Source of the DNA: Candidatus Pseudelusimicrobium marinum
GTDB taxonomy: Bacteria > Elusimicrobiota > Elusimicrobia > Elusimicrobiales > Elusimicrobiaceae
DNA length: 53,481 nucleotides
NCBI GenBank assembly: GCA_018656005.1
Contig: JABHZW010000020.1
Coordinates: 1 to 53,481 of the forward strand
Reading direction: 5' to 3'
The notes beneath the pieces are model-generated. The model saw nothing but the letters and a program-made list of their open reading frames with translations. It ran no database searches and was not told the origin of the DNA. Made by a program: the position numbers and the translations under genes. Of this stretch, positions 25,406-35,061 are shown in pieces. Each line of letters begins with the position of its first letter. Positions within the stretch are counted from its first letter, which is position 1.

Positions 25406-26621
25406 AATCTTTGCCACGAATTTCAAAATTTTTATAACAATCAAAACTGGAACATGCAGGAGATAGTAAAACTATATCTCCTTTTTTTGCGGTTTTAAAA
25501 GCAAAATTTACAGCTTCTTCCATTGTTTTTGATAAGACAAGTTTATTTGTGATTTTTAAATCTCTTACAATTTCTTTTTCGGCATTACCAATAACTAAAA
25601 CTTTTTTTATGCTAGCATCTATATATTTTTTTAACGGTTTATAGCTATCACCTTTATCTTTTCCGCCTAAAATTAGGAAAATATTTTTATTTTCTTTTTT
25701 GCAAAAAGTTTTAAGTGCCGTTATGGTAGAATCTACATTAGTTGCCTTGCTGTCGTTGATAAAAGTTATGTCGTTAATTTTCGCAAACTCTTCTATTCTA
25801 TGTTCCACACCCTTAAAATTATCAAACGCTTTTTGAATACTGCTAATTGAAATACCCATAGCATTTGCCATTTGATAAGATGCCATTGCGTTTTGTAAAT
25901 TATGTCCACCTTTTATTTTTGGTGGTGTTAATTTTTTAGGCATCGCAAAATGTAAAATTTTTGGTTTTGCCCTTGCGGTTAATTTTTTAACAAGAACATC
26001 TCTTTGGTTGATTATCAAAAAGTCTGACTTGTTTTGATTACCAAAAATTTTACATTTTGCTTTTATATATTTACTAAAACTTCCGTGATGAAAAACATGA
26101 TCGTTGGTAATATTTAAAAGTGCAGAAACTGTCGGTTTAAAGTAGGTACTATCCTCTAGCTGATAGCTGGAAAGTTCCAATACCAAAAAATCGCCCTTTT
26201 TAATTTTAGTAGCGAAACTGGAAACTGGAAAACCGATATTCCCACAAGTAAAAACAGAGTTTTTTAGTTTTTTATCTTTAATATGTTGTTTGAAAATTTT
26301 AGAAGTAAGTTCTGTGGTTGTGGTTTTACCATTTGTACCTGTAATGGCGATAATATTTATGCCATTAGGTGCAAAAGCTAAGCCAACTTCAAGTTCTGAA
26401 AAAATAGGTTTTTTTTGTGCGACAATTTTTTTAATAACAGCATTATTAAAACTTATGCCGGGGCTTTTTATATAAAAGTCGTAGCCTAAAACATCATCTT
26501 CTGTGTTTTTTAAAACTACATTAAATTTCTTTTGTTTTAAAAGTTCAAATACCGCTTGACCGCTTTTACCAGCACCCAAAACACAGGCTTTTTTACTTTT
26601 AAATTTTTTAGGATTAAACAT
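25374..26621 (-). CDS. murD: UDP-N-acetylmuramoylalanine--D-glutamate ligase
   Basis: Adds D-Glu to UDP-MurNAc-L-Ala. 415 residues, slightly short. N-terminal VLGAGKSGQAVFELL, ATP loop ITGTNGKTTTTELT at about 95-107, central ALLNITNDHVFHHG and C-terminal FINDSKATNVDSTI and LLSPACSSFDCYKNFEIRG. The start overlaps murE by 8 bp. The gene is convergent with murC, with overlapping 3' ends. Confidence 0.96.
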   Translation of the reverse strand: MFNPKKFKSKKACVLGAGKSGQAVFELLKQKKFNVVLKNTEDDVLGYDFYIKSPGISFNNAVIKKIVAQKKPIFSELEVGLAFAPNGINIIAITGTNGKTTTTELTSKIFKQHIKDKKLKNSVFTCGNIGFPVSSFATKIKKGDFLVLELSSYQLEDSTYFKPTVSALLNITNDHVFHHGSFSKYIKAKCKIFGNQNKSDFLIINQRDVLVKKLTARAKPKILHFAMPKKLTPPKIKGGHNLQNAMASYQMANAMGISISSIQKAFDNFKGVEHRIEEFAKINDITFINDSKATNVDSTITALKTFCKKENKNIFLILGGKDKGDSYKPLKKYIDASIKKVLVIGNAEKEIVRDLKITNKLVLSKTMEEAVNFAFKTAKKGDIVLLSPACSSFDCYKNFEIRGKDFKQLVKKLSS

Positions 26622-28059
26622 TTTGTTTTATAGCCTCTTTAATAACTTCTTCGTCGGAGAAATGTATAGTTTTATCTGCAAATAATTGATAATCTTCATG
26701 CCCTTTACCTGCAACAATAACAATATCGTTTTCTTCCGCCATTTTTATAGCTTGGCAAATTGCTTCTTTTCTGTCTGACACAATTTTGTAATTTTTTTTA
26801 TCTTTTATACCAGCTTCAATATCTTTAAAAATTTGTTCTTGCGGTTCTTTTCGCGGATTGTCATTAGTTATAAAAACGAAGTCTGACATTTGGCACGCAG
26901 TTTGTCCCATCAAAGGTCTTTTTGTAGTATCCCGCTGTCCGCCACAGCCAAAAACGGTTATTATTTTTGATTTTTTAAATTGAGCTAAAGTTGATAATGC
27001 TTTATCTAAACTTTCTTGTGTGTAGGCAAAATCTACAAAAGCGTAAAAGTTTTGACCTTCATCTATCCTCTGCAATCTGCCTGGCACTTGTTTAAGTTTA
27101 GATAAGCCAGAAATTGCGGTATCAATATCTATGCCTACACTTTCAGCAAGTGCCAATGTTGCCAAGGCATTATAAATATTATGTTTGCCAAGTAAATTTA
27201 TTTTTACTTTTTTATTTTTGAAAGTAAAACTTACACCTTCAATATTTGTTTGAATATTTGTGGCATCTTTAAAACTAAAAGGGATAACTTTTATTTTATT
27301 ATCAATATGTTTAATTAATTTTTGACCATATTCGTCGTCGATATTAATAATTGCTGTTTTGTTTGGTTTTGTGTTTTCTTTTGATAATAAATTATCGAAA
27401 AGTTTTACTTTACTTTTAAAATAATTTTCAAAAGTTTCATGGAAATCTAAATGATCTCTTTGTAAATTTGTAAACACTGCACGATTAAAGTTTATGTTTC
27501 TTACCCGTCCAAGTTCTAAAGAATGCGACGAAACTTCCATAACCAAGTTTGAAGTTTTATTTTCATTAAAAGAATTTAATAAATTATAAAGGTCTAGTGC
27601 GTGAGGGGTAGTGTTTTTTGCCTTCTTAATAATTTTGCCGTTTTGACGATAATTAATCGTACCAATAACCGCATTTTTTTTATTTGCTTCGTTTAAAACA
27701 CTTTCAAATAAATATGTAATACTCGTTTTACCTTTTGTGCCGGTAATTGCTGTAATATCCAAACTTTCTGCTGGTTGATTGTAGAAGATGTTTGCGACAT
27801 CTGCCATAGCATTAGCGATGTTTGCTACTTTTATATATGGCACGGCAATTTTTTCTGAACATTCTTGTTCAGAAAAAATTGCGACAGCACCTTGCTTAAC
27901 AGCATTAACTATAAACAAATTGCCGTCCACATTACTACCTTTTACTGCAAAAAATATATACCCGTCCTTAACTTCTTTAGAGTTTAGGGTTAAGCCTACC
28001 ACCTGTCGCGGGGGTACTTCATTTTTGGTAAACTTTTTAAGTAGGGTGTTTATATCCAT
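26614..28059 (-). CDS. murE: UDP-MurNAc-tripeptide synthetase, meso-DAP type
   Basis: Adds the third peptide residue to UDP-MurNAc-L-Ala-D-Glu. 481 residues. ATP loop ITGTKGKTSITYL at about 110-122; MEVSSHSLELGRV; the substrate motif TNDNPRKEP holds DNPR, typical of meso-DAP-adding enzymes. This fits the dap genes next to it. The codons around AIFSEQECSEKIA form a 16-bp perfect inverted repeat (27845-27882). A TATTAT box (28066-28071) is 6 nt before ATG; only 18 bp separate it from the divergent gene. Confidence 0.96.
   Translation of the reverse strand: MDINTLLKKFTKNEVPPRQVVGLTLNSKEVKDGYIFFAVKGSNVDGNLFIVNAVKQGAVAIFSEQECSEKIAVPYIKVANIANAMADVANIFYNQPAESLDITAITGTKGKTSITYLFESVLNEANKKNAVIGTINYRQNGKIIKKAKNTTPHALDLYNLLNSFNENKTSNLVMEVSSHSLELGRVRNINFNRAVFTNLQRDHLDFHETFENYFKSKVKLFDNLLSKENTKPNKTAIINIDDEYGQKLIKHIDNKIKVIPFSFKDATNIQTNIEGVSFTFKNKKVKINLLGKHNIYNALATLALAESVGIDIDTAISGLSKLKQVPGRLQRIDEGQNFYAFVDFAYTQESLDKALSTLAQFKKSKIITVFGCGGQRDTTKRPLMGQTACQMSDFVFITNDNPRKEPQEQIFKDIEAGIKDKKNYKIVSDRKEAICQAIKMAEENDIVIVAGKGHEDYQLFADKTIHFSDEEVIKEAIKQNV
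27845..27882. repeat. 16-bp perfect inverted repeat inside murE
   Basis: GCAATTTTTTCTGAAC and its exact complement around a 6-nt loop. It is in the coding region near the N-terminal domain and could not act as a terminator without truncating MurE. Confidence 0.8.
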
Positions 28060-28077
28060 AACTAAATAATATCAAAT
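28060..28077. promoter_or_regulatory. 18-bp divergent promoter between murE and 28078 gene
   Basis: Both ATGs face away from an 18-bp gap with no Shine-Dalgarno on either side. TATTAT (minus, 28066-28071) is 6 nt from murE ATG, and AATAAT (plus, 28065-28070) is 7 nt from the other ATG, so the two -10 boxes would overlap. Confidence 0.45.
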
Positions 28078-28854
28078 ATGAAAAATTTAAATATAGAATT
28101 GCTAGAAAATACTTATAAAGAATATAATAAGCGGAAATTTGTGTCGCCAGACCCTCTTCAGTTTCTCTATGCCTATAAAGATATAAAAGATAGGGAAATT
28201 GTGGCATTAATAGCTTCTAGTTTTGCCTATGGCAATGTAAAACAAATAATAAAAACGGTTGATAAAATTTTGAATAAATTAGGCAAACATCCACACAAAA
28301 CCATAACAACAAATTCACAAGAAGATTTTGAAAAATTATTTAGAGGTTTTAAATACAGATTTACAACAAGCCAACAACTTGTAAATTTTCTGCTAGCGAT
28401 ACAAAACACTTTAAAAAAATACGGCAGTTTGGAACGGTGCTTTTTGGCAAAATATAGTCGAAACAGCAAAAATGTTTTACCAGCCCTAAAACATTTTTGC
28501 AAAGAACTAAGAAGCTATGGCAATGTTAAAAGTTTAATGCCAGATCCAGAAAAAACATCTGCCTTAAAAAGAATTAATTTATGTCTGCGGTGGCTAGTGC
28601 GAAAAGACTCCGTGGATACTGGCGGGTGGAACAAAATCAACAAAAGTCATTTAATTGTGCCATTGGATACTCATATGCACAGCATAGCGAAAAATTTAGG
28701 GCTAACAAATCGCAAACCAGCGGATATGAAAACTGCTCTTGAAATCACTAAAAATTTTGCTAAACTGAATGTAGGAGATCCTGTAAAATACGATTTTTGT
28801 TTAACTCGTTTCGGCATTAGGGACGATATGAGTATAAAGGATATAGGTTGTTAG
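28078..28854 (+). CDS. TIGR02757-like protein (DUF2400)
   Basis: 258 residues. The regions PDPLQFLYAYKDIKDREIVALI, ASSFAYGNVKQI, RWLVRKDSVDTGGW, LIVPLDTHMHSIAKNLGL and the closing KYDFCLTRFGIR match the TIGR02757 pattern, a conserved protein distantly related to helix-hairpin-helix DNA glycosylases; its activity is unknown. A 14-bp perfect inverted repeat lies in the gene at 28466-28500. The stop is followed by the next gene's ribosome-binding site after only a few bases. Confidence 0.8.
   Translation: MKNLNIELLENTYKEYNKRKFVSPDPLQFLYAYKDIKDREIVALIASSFAYGNVKQIIKTVDKILNKLGKHPHKTITTNSQEDFEKLFRGFKYRFTTSQQLVNFLLAIQNTLKKYGSLERCFLAKYSRNSKNVLPALKHFCKELRSYGNVKSLMPDPEKTSALKRINLCLRWLVRKDSVDTGGWNKINKSHLIVPLDTHMHSIAKNLGLTNRKPADMKTALEITKNFAKLNVGDPVKYDFCLTRFGIRDDMSIKDIGC
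28466..28500. repeat. 14-bp perfect inverted repeat inside coding region
   Basis: GCAAAAATGTTTTA and its exact complement around a 7-nt loop, in the TIGR02757-like gene. Confidence 0.75.
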
Positions 28855-28865
28855 GGGGAAAAAGA

Positions 28866-30347
28866 ATGAGGACTAATCCGCATATATTGGAAATCAATAC
28901 TTATTCTTGGTTAAAAAACCTTTCAAAAAAACTTGAAAAGGAATGTACCCTTTTAGATGTTCCAGACGAAAAATGGGAAAAAATTAAATATCTCGGTTTT
29001 GATGCCGTTTGGCTTATGGGTGTTTGGAAAAAGAGTGCAAAATCTAAACAAATTGCCCAAGAAGATAAGCAAATAAACGATGCTATAAAAGAAGTTTATC
29101 CAGAATATACAAAGGAAGATATTTCCGCATCGCCATATTCTGTGTACGATTATCAAGTAGGTTCTTGTTTTGGTGGCGATGAAGCTATGCGAGAACTTCG
29201 CAAAAAACTTAATAATATGGGTCTTAAACTTATATTAGATTTTGTTGGCAATCATATGGCGGTTGATAGCATTCAAGTAAAAGAAAATCCAGACTATTTT
29301 GTAAATTTAAAACATCCACCAAAAAACTGGCAAAAAAAACTATTTTTTAAAACAGAAAACGATACCTACATAGCTCACGGGAAAGATCCTCATTTTGAAC
29401 CTTGGACAGATACCGCCCAGCTAAATTATTTCAATCCAGATACAAGAAAATTTATGCAAAATACTCTTCTTAAAATTGCCAGTATGTGCGACGGGGTAAG
29501 ATGCGATATGGTTATGTTAAATTTCAACGATATTCATCAAAAAACTTGGGGCGATGTAATAGCAGAAGGTGGATATAAAAAACCAGAAACAGAGTTTTGG
29601 CAAGAAGCCATAAAAATCGTAAAAGAACAATATCCAACATTTACATTTATTGCAGAAGTTTATTGGAACTTGGAATGGCAAGCCCAAAAACTAGGGTTTG
29701 ATTATACTTATGATAAAATTTTGTACGACAGATTATTAAAATCTACCGCTCAAGATATTAAAGGACATTTGAATGCAGAAGATTTGTATCAACAAAGATC
29801 TATAAGATTTATAGAAAATCACGATGAAGAAGCAGCATTAACTGCATTTGGAAGGGAAAAATCTTTGGCTGCTGCTTTAATAATATCCTCACTTCGTGGT
29901 GCAAGGTTGTATCATATACTTCAAATTTATGGACGACAAAAAAGAGTGCCTATCCAATATACTGGTGATAAAGGCAAAAAAGATTTACCTATTTTAAGAA
30001 AATACGAAAAAATTTTACAAATTACCAACCACCCAGCTTTCCATGGTGGGCAATGGTTTATTATGGATACATTCCCAGTACAAGAGGGAGATGAGAAACA
30101 TAAAAACTTTTTAGCATGGTCTTGGGTACAGCAAAATACTTCAAAAATGGTGGTAATAAACTATTCTTCACAAAAAGCAGAATGTGTGTTGCAATGCAAA
30201 AAATGTCCAGACGAGCAAGACGGTATGTATGTATTGTACGAGGAGATTTCTGGTAAAGATGTTCACATTCCTGCAGCTTCTATGGATAAGGGGCTAAAAC
30301 TTAGTTTTGAACCCTACCAAATGTATATATTAAATTATAACTTTTAG
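28866..30347 (+). CDS. Glycoside hydrolase family 13 (alpha-amylase-like)
   Basis: 493 residues from ATG 28866, which follows TTAGGGGGAAAAAGA; an earlier frame start at 28848 overlaps the previous gene. GH13 barrel motifs are in order: LILDFVGNHM, nucleophile aspartate in GVRCDMVMLNF, acid glutamate in FIAEVYWNLEW, and third aspartate in RFIENHDEEAA. No signal peptide, so it acts in the cytoplasm on alpha-glucans or a related sugar polymer. The substrate is not readable. Confidence 0.88.
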   Translation: MRTNPHILEINTYSWLKNLSKKLEKECTLLDVPDEKWEKIKYLGFDAVWLMGVWKKSAKSKQIAQEDKQINDAIKEVYPEYTKEDISASPYSVYDYQVGSCFGGDEAMRELRKKLNNMGLKLILDFVGNHMAVDSIQVKENPDYFVNLKHPPKNWQKKLFFKTENDTYIAHGKDPHFEPWTDTAQLNYFNPDTRKFMQNTLLKIASMCDGVRCDMVMLNFNDIHQKTWGDVIAEGGYKKPETEFWQEAIKIVKEQYPTFTFIAEVYWNLEWQAQKLGFDYTYDKILYDRLLKSTAQDIKGHLNAEDLYQQRSIRFIENHDEEAALTAFGREKSLAAALIISSLRGARLYHILQIYGRQKRVPIQYTGDKGKKDLPILRKYEKILQITNHPAFHGGQWFIMDTFPVQEGDEKHKNFLAWSWVQQNTSKMVVINYSSQKAECVLQCKKCPDEQDGMYVLYEEISGKDVHIPAASMDKGLKLSFEPYQMYILNYNF

Positions 30348-30376
30348 AAATTTGTCTAAAATGTTAAAATAGTGTT

Positions 30377-31006
30377 ATGATAACATTATATATAACAGCC
30401 ATAAGTCTTGGCTTTATACACACAATTTTAGGACCAGACCACTATGCTCCATTTATAGCTTTATCTAAAGCAAGAGATTGGACTGCAAACAAAACCTTTT
30501 GGATAACTTTTGTTTGTGGATTAGGGCATATATTATCGTCTGTAATTTTAGGTTTTATAGGTATAAGTTTTGGACTAGCTGTTAATAAATTAGAAATTTT
30601 TGAAGCTACAAGAGCTGGTATTGCAAGTTGGTTTCTTATATGTTTTGGTTTAGTATATTTTGCTTGGGGTTTAAAAAGAGCATTTGATAAAAAACATTCT
30701 CATAAACCTTTTAGCACAAAAGGTAATTTAACTTTTTGGGCAATTTTTATAATTTTTGTATTAGGTCCTTGTGAGCCACTTATACCAATTTTAATATATC
30801 CTGCAGCAAAAGGTAGTATAGTTCATGCAATAGGTGTAGCACTCGCTTTTGGTCTAGCAACACTTATTACAATGCTTTCAGTTGTGATGTTAAGTTATAA
30901 AGGGTTTGGTAAATTTAGTTTTGCAGGAATGGAACGATTTTCCCACGCAATAGCAGGTTTTATTGTGTTTATGTGCGGGTTCTCTGTTAAATTTTTAGGA
31001 CTTTAA
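30377..31006 (+). CDS. Membrane protein, UreH/TauE or NiCoT-like
   Basis: 209 residues with about six membrane helices. The first helix has HTILGPDHYAPFIALS, a His-rich motif like HX4DH of nickel/cobalt permeases and UreH-like proteins; a second motif is GLGHILSSVILGF, and a third VLGPCEPLIPIL. A histidine-rich loop (KKHSHK) is cytoplasmic. Metal transport, or transmembrane redox work like CcdA and TauE/SafE proteins, are both possible. A TAAAAT box is 6 nt before the ATG. It lies 2 nt before the ATP synthase operon's first gene. Confidence 0.65.
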   Translation: MITLYITAISLGFIHTILGPDHYAPFIALSKARDWTANKTFWITFVCGLGHILSSVILGFIGISFGLAVNKLEIFEATRAGIASWFLICFGLVYFAWGLKRAFDKKHSHKPFSTKGNLTFWAIFIIFVLGPCEPLIPILIYPAAKGSIVHAIGVALAFGLATLITMLSVVMLSYKGFGKFSFAGMERFSHAIAGFIVFMCGFSVKFLGL

Positions 31007-31008
31007 TA

Positions 31009-31218
31009 ATGGATAAAAACGAAAAACGAAAAGTTATGTTAAATGCTTTTGCTCAATCTACATATTTGGGTATTCAGTTTGCAATTCTGATTGTTGCTTT
31101 TGGATATCTTGGTTATATTTTAGATGGTAAGCTAGATAAAGAACCTTTGTTTATGATAATTTTCGGGCTGATAGGTTTTGTTTTAGCATTTTATAATATT
31201 GTAAGGAATGTAAAATAA
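31009..31218 (+). CDS. AtpZ/AtpI-like small membrane protein
   Basis: 69 residues with two helices (GIQFAILIVAFGYLGYILDG, MIIFGLIGFVLAFYNIV) separated by a short loop KLDKEP. AtpI and AtpZ proteins begin many atp operons and help assemble the c ring or conduct ions. Position directly ahead of atpB supports this. Confidence 0.8.
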   Translation: MDKNEKRKVMLNAFAQSTYLGIQFAILIVAFGYLGYILDGKLDKEPLFMIIFGLIGFVLAFYNIVRNVK

Positions 31219-31249
31219 GTTATAGCGAAACAAGCGGGGATGCCCCTGG

Positions 31250-31262
31250 CATTGTTATGTAG
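31250..31262. repeat. Mini-hairpin interrupting the atpB leader motif
   Basis: ATGCC-CCT-GGCAT. The motif flanking it (AGCGAAACAAG before, TGTTATGTAG after) is the conserved spacer and -10 of the other leader copies, split by the hairpin. Confidence 0.55.
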
Positions 31263-31281
31263 ATAGTTTAAAAAAAAAGGA

Positions 31282-31294
31282 GTGCGCTTCGCAC
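31282..31294 (+). promoter_or_regulatory. Hairpin between Shine-Dalgarno and atpB start
   Basis: GTGCG-CTT-CGCAC between AAAAGGA and ATG. Folding it brings the ribosome-binding site next to the start codon; same arrangement as zapA and atpG with different arms. Confidence 0.6.
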
Positions 31295-32044
31295 ATGATA
31301 GTAGATAGTTTGGAACATCATATATTGGATCATGCTCGGTTTCACCTAAATATTTTTGGGTATAATATGAGCATCACAGATCATCTCATTTTTATAACAG
31401 CGATGAGTATCCTTATGCTTATTGCATTCCCTATAATAGCAAGGTTAAAACATTGGAAAATCAACAGTCTTATCGAGGTAATGGTACTATTTGTAAGAGA
31501 CGATATTGTTATAGCATCTATGGGTAAAGAAGGCGAAAAATATACTCCGTATTTCTGCACTCTATTTTTTATGATTTTAACAACAAGTTTAGTAGGAATG
31601 ATACCGTTTTCAAAAACAGTAACGGGAAATTTATCGGTTACGGGTGGTTTGGCTCTTACGACATTTTTACTTGTTAATTTTATGGGTATAAAAGAACAGG
31701 GTTTGATTAAATATATAAAATCTTTTGTACCGGCTGGCGCACCACCACTATTAGCACCATTGATGTTTGTGTTAGAAATTATTGGTTTGTTTACAAAAAC
31801 AATCGCACTTGCTATCCGACTTTTTGCAAATATGATAGCAGGACATATTGTTGTAATTTGTTTTATATCGTTAATTTTTATTTTTACACAAATGAATTTA
31901 ATTAGTGGATTAATAACAATACCACCTTCTGTGGGTATGTCTTTATTTGTTAATTTATTAGAAATTTTGATTATTTTTATACAAGCGTATATTTTTACAT
32001 TTTTAACAGCAATATTTACAAGTATGGCAATACATGAACATTAG
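31295..32044 (+). CDS. atpB: ATP synthase subunit a
   Basis: Membrane part of F0 forming the proton half-channels. 249 residues, about five to six helices. The essential arginine is in AIRLFANMIAGH, with the partner motif in the last helix (FIQAYIFTFLTAIF). It is followed by atpE 41 nt later with an AAGGAG ribosome-binding site. Confidence 0.96.
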   Translation: MIVDSLEHHILDHARFHLNIFGYNMSITDHLIFITAMSILMLIAFPIIARLKHWKINSLIEVMVLFVRDDIVIASMGKEGEKYTPYFCTLFFMILTTSLVGMIPFSKTVTGNLSVTGGLALTTFLLVNFMGIKEQGLIKYIKSFVPAGAPPLLAPLMFVLEIIGLFTKTIALAIRLFANMIAGHIVVICFISLIFIFTQMNLISGLITIPPSVGMSLFVNLLEILIIFIQAYIFTFLTAIFTSMAIHEH

Positions 32045-32064
32045 TTTTTAAGAACAAAATTTAA

Positions 32065-32419
<355 letters not shown>

Positions 32420-32430
32420 GGGAGAATAAA

Positions 32431-32925
32431 ATGGAGCACTTACTGGAACCTCACTTCGGGCTTATGTTCTGGACGATATTAAATTTCTTTTTATTAGTTT
32501 TCTTGCTTGGTAAATTCGCATGGAAACCAATGATAAAAGCTATCAATGATAGAGAAAATAGAATATCTTCAGATATAAGTTCGGCAGAAAAAAATCGTCA
32601 GGAATCTGAAAAATTAAAAGCAGAGATGGACGAAGGTCTAAAGAAAATTAAGAAACAATCCGACAAGCTTATAAAAGAAGCTAAGGAACTTGGCGAAAAA
32701 AATAAAGAAGAAATTTTAATAACAGCCAAAGAACAAGCACATAAAATTATTCAATCAGCTAAAGGCGATATTGAAATTGAAAAACAAAATGCAATAAAAC
32801 AAATACAGACAGAAATGTCTAATGTTGTAATATTGGCTTCTGAAAAATTAATTGGTAAAAATTTAGATTCAAAAGATAATAAAAAGTTTACAGAAAAGGT
32901 TATATCGGAGTTAGAAAAGAATTAG
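32431..32925 (+). CDS. atpF: ATP synthase subunit b
   Basis: Peripheral stalk of F0F1. 164 residues: one N-terminal membrane helix (MFWTILNFFLLVFLLGKF) and a long charged coiled coil starting WKPMIKAINDRENRI, ending with VVILASEKLIGKNLD. GGGAG ribosome-binding site in the right arm of the inverted repeat. Confidence 0.95.
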   Translation: MEHLLEPHFGLMFWTILNFFLLVFLLGKFAWKPMIKAINDRENRISSDISSAEKNRQESEKLKAEMDEGLKKIKKQSDKLIKEAKELGEKNKEEILITAKEQAHKIIQSAKGDIEIEKQNAIKQIQTEMSNVVILASEKLIGKNLDSKDNKKFTEKVISELEKN

Positions 32926-32939
32926 GTGGCTAAAAAATA

Positions 32940-32984
32940 TTAATAGAATAAGTGTTATATAGTCACGGAAACAAGGAAAAAAGA
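32940..32984 (+). promoter_or_regulatory. Conserved leader motif of atpH
   Basis: AATAAGTGT then TATATA (32956-32961), GTCACGGAAACAAGG and the ribosome-binding site before atpH, as at rpmI and rplT. The -35-like part is weaker here (AAAAAT). It lies inside the atp operon, so an internal promoter or an RNA element are both possible. Confidence 0.45.
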
Positions 32985-33518
32985 ATGCAACCAGCAGATG
33001 TAATAGTAGCAAAAAGATATGCAAATGCATTTAGCTTATTAAATAAAGATTTGGATTTGCTTAAAAAATCTTTCACCGTTTTGCAAGAAACGGCGACAGC
33101 ACTTGATATTGGGAAAGATTTTTTAAGCAACCCAACATTACATAAGGAGTCAAAGCTAAAAATAATGAGCGAAGTTTTACAAGATGCAGATGTTAATGTA
33201 AGAAATTTCATTTTAGTTTTGATAGAAAACAATCGTTATAACCTTTTAACCCCGATATTAAAAGAGATAGAAAATATTATTTACAAAAGTCAAAACATAG
33301 TTCGTGCTGGTATAGCCGTAGCATTTGAAATTTCATTACAAGAACAAAAAGAAATAGAAAAGCAATTAGAAAAAATTTTAAATAAAAAATTAGAAAGCAA
33401 ATTTTCAGTAGATAAAAGTTTACTAATGGGTTTTAAAGCCCATGCGGAAGATATACTTATAGATGCATCACTTGCAAATAGCTTAATACAACTTAAACAA
33501 GATTTAAAAGAGGAATAA
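32985..33518 (+). CDS. atpH: ATP synthase subunit delta
   Basis: Connects the F1 head to the b stalk. 177 residues from ATG 32985, after AAGGAAAAAAG; the in-frame ATG at 32952 lies in the leader motif and would add a non-conserved tail. Conserved parts: [12 protein letters not shown] at the N-terminus, [27 protein letters not shown], and a C-terminal ...[15 protein letters not shown]. 4 nt before atpA. Confidence 0.94.
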   Translation: MQPADVIVAKRYANAFSLLNKDLDLLKKSFTVLQETATALDIGKDFLSNPTLHKESKLKIMSEVLQDADVNVRNFILVLIENNRYNLLTPILKEIENIIYKSQNIVRAGIAVAFEISLQEQKEIEKQLEKILNKKLESKFSVDKSLLMGFKAHAEDILIDASLANSLIQLKQDLKEE

Positions 33519-33522
33519 ACCT

Positions 33523-35061
33523 ATGATAAGACCAGAAGAAATAACAAATATAATAAAACAAAAAGTAGAACAATTTGATAAATCTGCCGACATATCCGAA
33601 ACAGGCACAGTACTATCTGTTGGTGATGGTATTGCTCGTGTTTACGGGTTAAAAAATGTAATGGCATCGGAAATGTTGGAATTTCCTAATGGTGTAAAAG
33701 GACTTGCCTTAAATTTGGAGCAAAACAATGTAGGTTGTGTGTTAATGGGTGATGAAACCTTAGTAAAAGAAGGCGATACCGTTAAAAGAACCCAAACAAT
33801 TATGAGTGTACCTGTAGGCGAAGCATTAATTGGACGGGTAGTAAATTCTTTAGGTGAAGCAATCGATGGTAAAGGTGAAATAAAAGCAACAAATATTAAC
33901 CCAGTAGAAGTTGTCGCACCGGGTGTTACAGAAAGACAACCAGTTAAACAACCGCTTGAAACTGGTATTAAAGCTATAGACTCTATGGTACCAATAGGTA
34001 GGGGTCAAAGAGAACTTATTATCGGCGATAGACAAACAGGTAAAACAGCTATTGCGATAGATACAATTTTAAACCAAAAAAATCAGCCAAAAGATACAAG
34101 ACCAATATGTATATATGTAGCAATTGGTCAAAAACAATCCACCGTGGCACAAGTTGTTCAAACTTTTGAAGAACATGGTGCTATGGATTATACTATTGTG
34201 GTTTCTGCGGGTGCGTCTGAACAAGCATCATTACTTTACTTAGCACCATATACTGGTTGTGCTATGGCAGAATATTTCTTGTGGAAAGGTAAAGATGTTT
34301 TAGTTATTTATGACGATTTATCAAAACATGCACAAGCATATAGACAGATGTCTCTTTTATTAAGAAGACCTCCAGGAAGGGAAGCATATCCTGGTGATGT
34401 TTTCTATTTACATTCAAGACTTTTAGAAAGAGCATGTAAATTAAGCAAAGAAAATGGGAGCGGTTCTATAACAGCGCTTCCTATAATCGAAACACAAGCT
34501 AATGATGTTAGTGCATACATTCCAACCAATGTAATTTCTATTACAGATGGACAAATTTATTTAGAAAGTGGACTTTTCAATAGTGGTATAAGACCAGCGG
34601 TTAATGTTGGTTTATCTGTATCTCGTGTGGGCGGAAGCGCACAAAGAAAATCTATGAGAAAAGTTGCCGGTAGTTTGAGAATAGACTTGGCACAATATCA
34701 AGAATTAGAAGCATTTTCACAATTTGCATCAGAGCTTGATAAAGAAAGTCAAAAACAGCTTTCTCGTGGTCAGCGAATGAAAGAACTTTTAAAACAAGGT
34801 CAATATACACCAATGTTAACTAGCCATCAAGTATTAGTATTATTTGCTGGTACTCAAGGTTATGTTGATGCTATTGAGCTCAAAGATGTAAGAGATTTTG
34901 AAATGCAATTAATAGATACAGCAAAAAGAAAATATTCCAAAGTGTTAGAAGAAATAGAAACACAACCAGAACTATCAGAAAAGTTGATAGCACAAATGAA
35001 AAAAATAGTAGAAGAAGTAGCAAAAAGTTATGTAGGAGAAATAATTAATGAAGATAAATAA
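33523..35061 (+). CDS. atpA: ATP synthase subunit alpha
   Basis: Non-catalytic nucleotide-binding subunit of F1. 512 residues, normal. Walker [12 protein letters not shown] at about 170-180, [20 protein letters not shown] with the Walker B region, and [13 protein letters not shown]. The end overlaps the following epimerase gene by 14 bp; in usual atp operons atpG would come here. Confidence 0.97.
   Translation: MIRPEEITNIIKQKVEQFDKSADISETGTVLSVGDGIARVYGLKNVMASEMLEFPNGVKGLALNLEQNNVGCVLMGDETLVKEGDTVKRTQTIMSVPVGEALIGRVVNSLGEAIDGKGEIKATNINPVEVVAPGVTERQPVKQPLETGIKAIDSMVPIGRGQRELIIGDRQTGKTAIAIDTILNQKNQPKDTRPICIYVAIGQKQSTVAQVVQTFEEHGAMDYTIVVSAGASEQASLLYLAPYTGCAMAEYFLWKGKDVLVIYDDLSKHAQAYRQMSLLLRRPPGREAYPGDVFYLHSRLLERACKLSKENGSGSITALPIIETQANDVSAYIPTNVISITDGQIYLESGLFNSGIRPAVNVGLSVSRVGGSAQRKSMRKVAGSLRIDLAQYQELEAFSQFASELDKESQKQLSRGQRMKELLKQGQYTPMLTSHQVLVLFAGTQGYVDAIELKDVRDFEMQLIDTAKRKYSKVLEEIETQPELSEKLIAQMKKIVEEVAKSYVGEIINEDK

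Noticed and set aside
10766-31294. Integron attC-like sites suggested by hairpins at gene boundaries
   Set aside because: No RYYYAAC/GTTRRRY pairs or integrase of the IntI type; the genes are core housekeeping operons.
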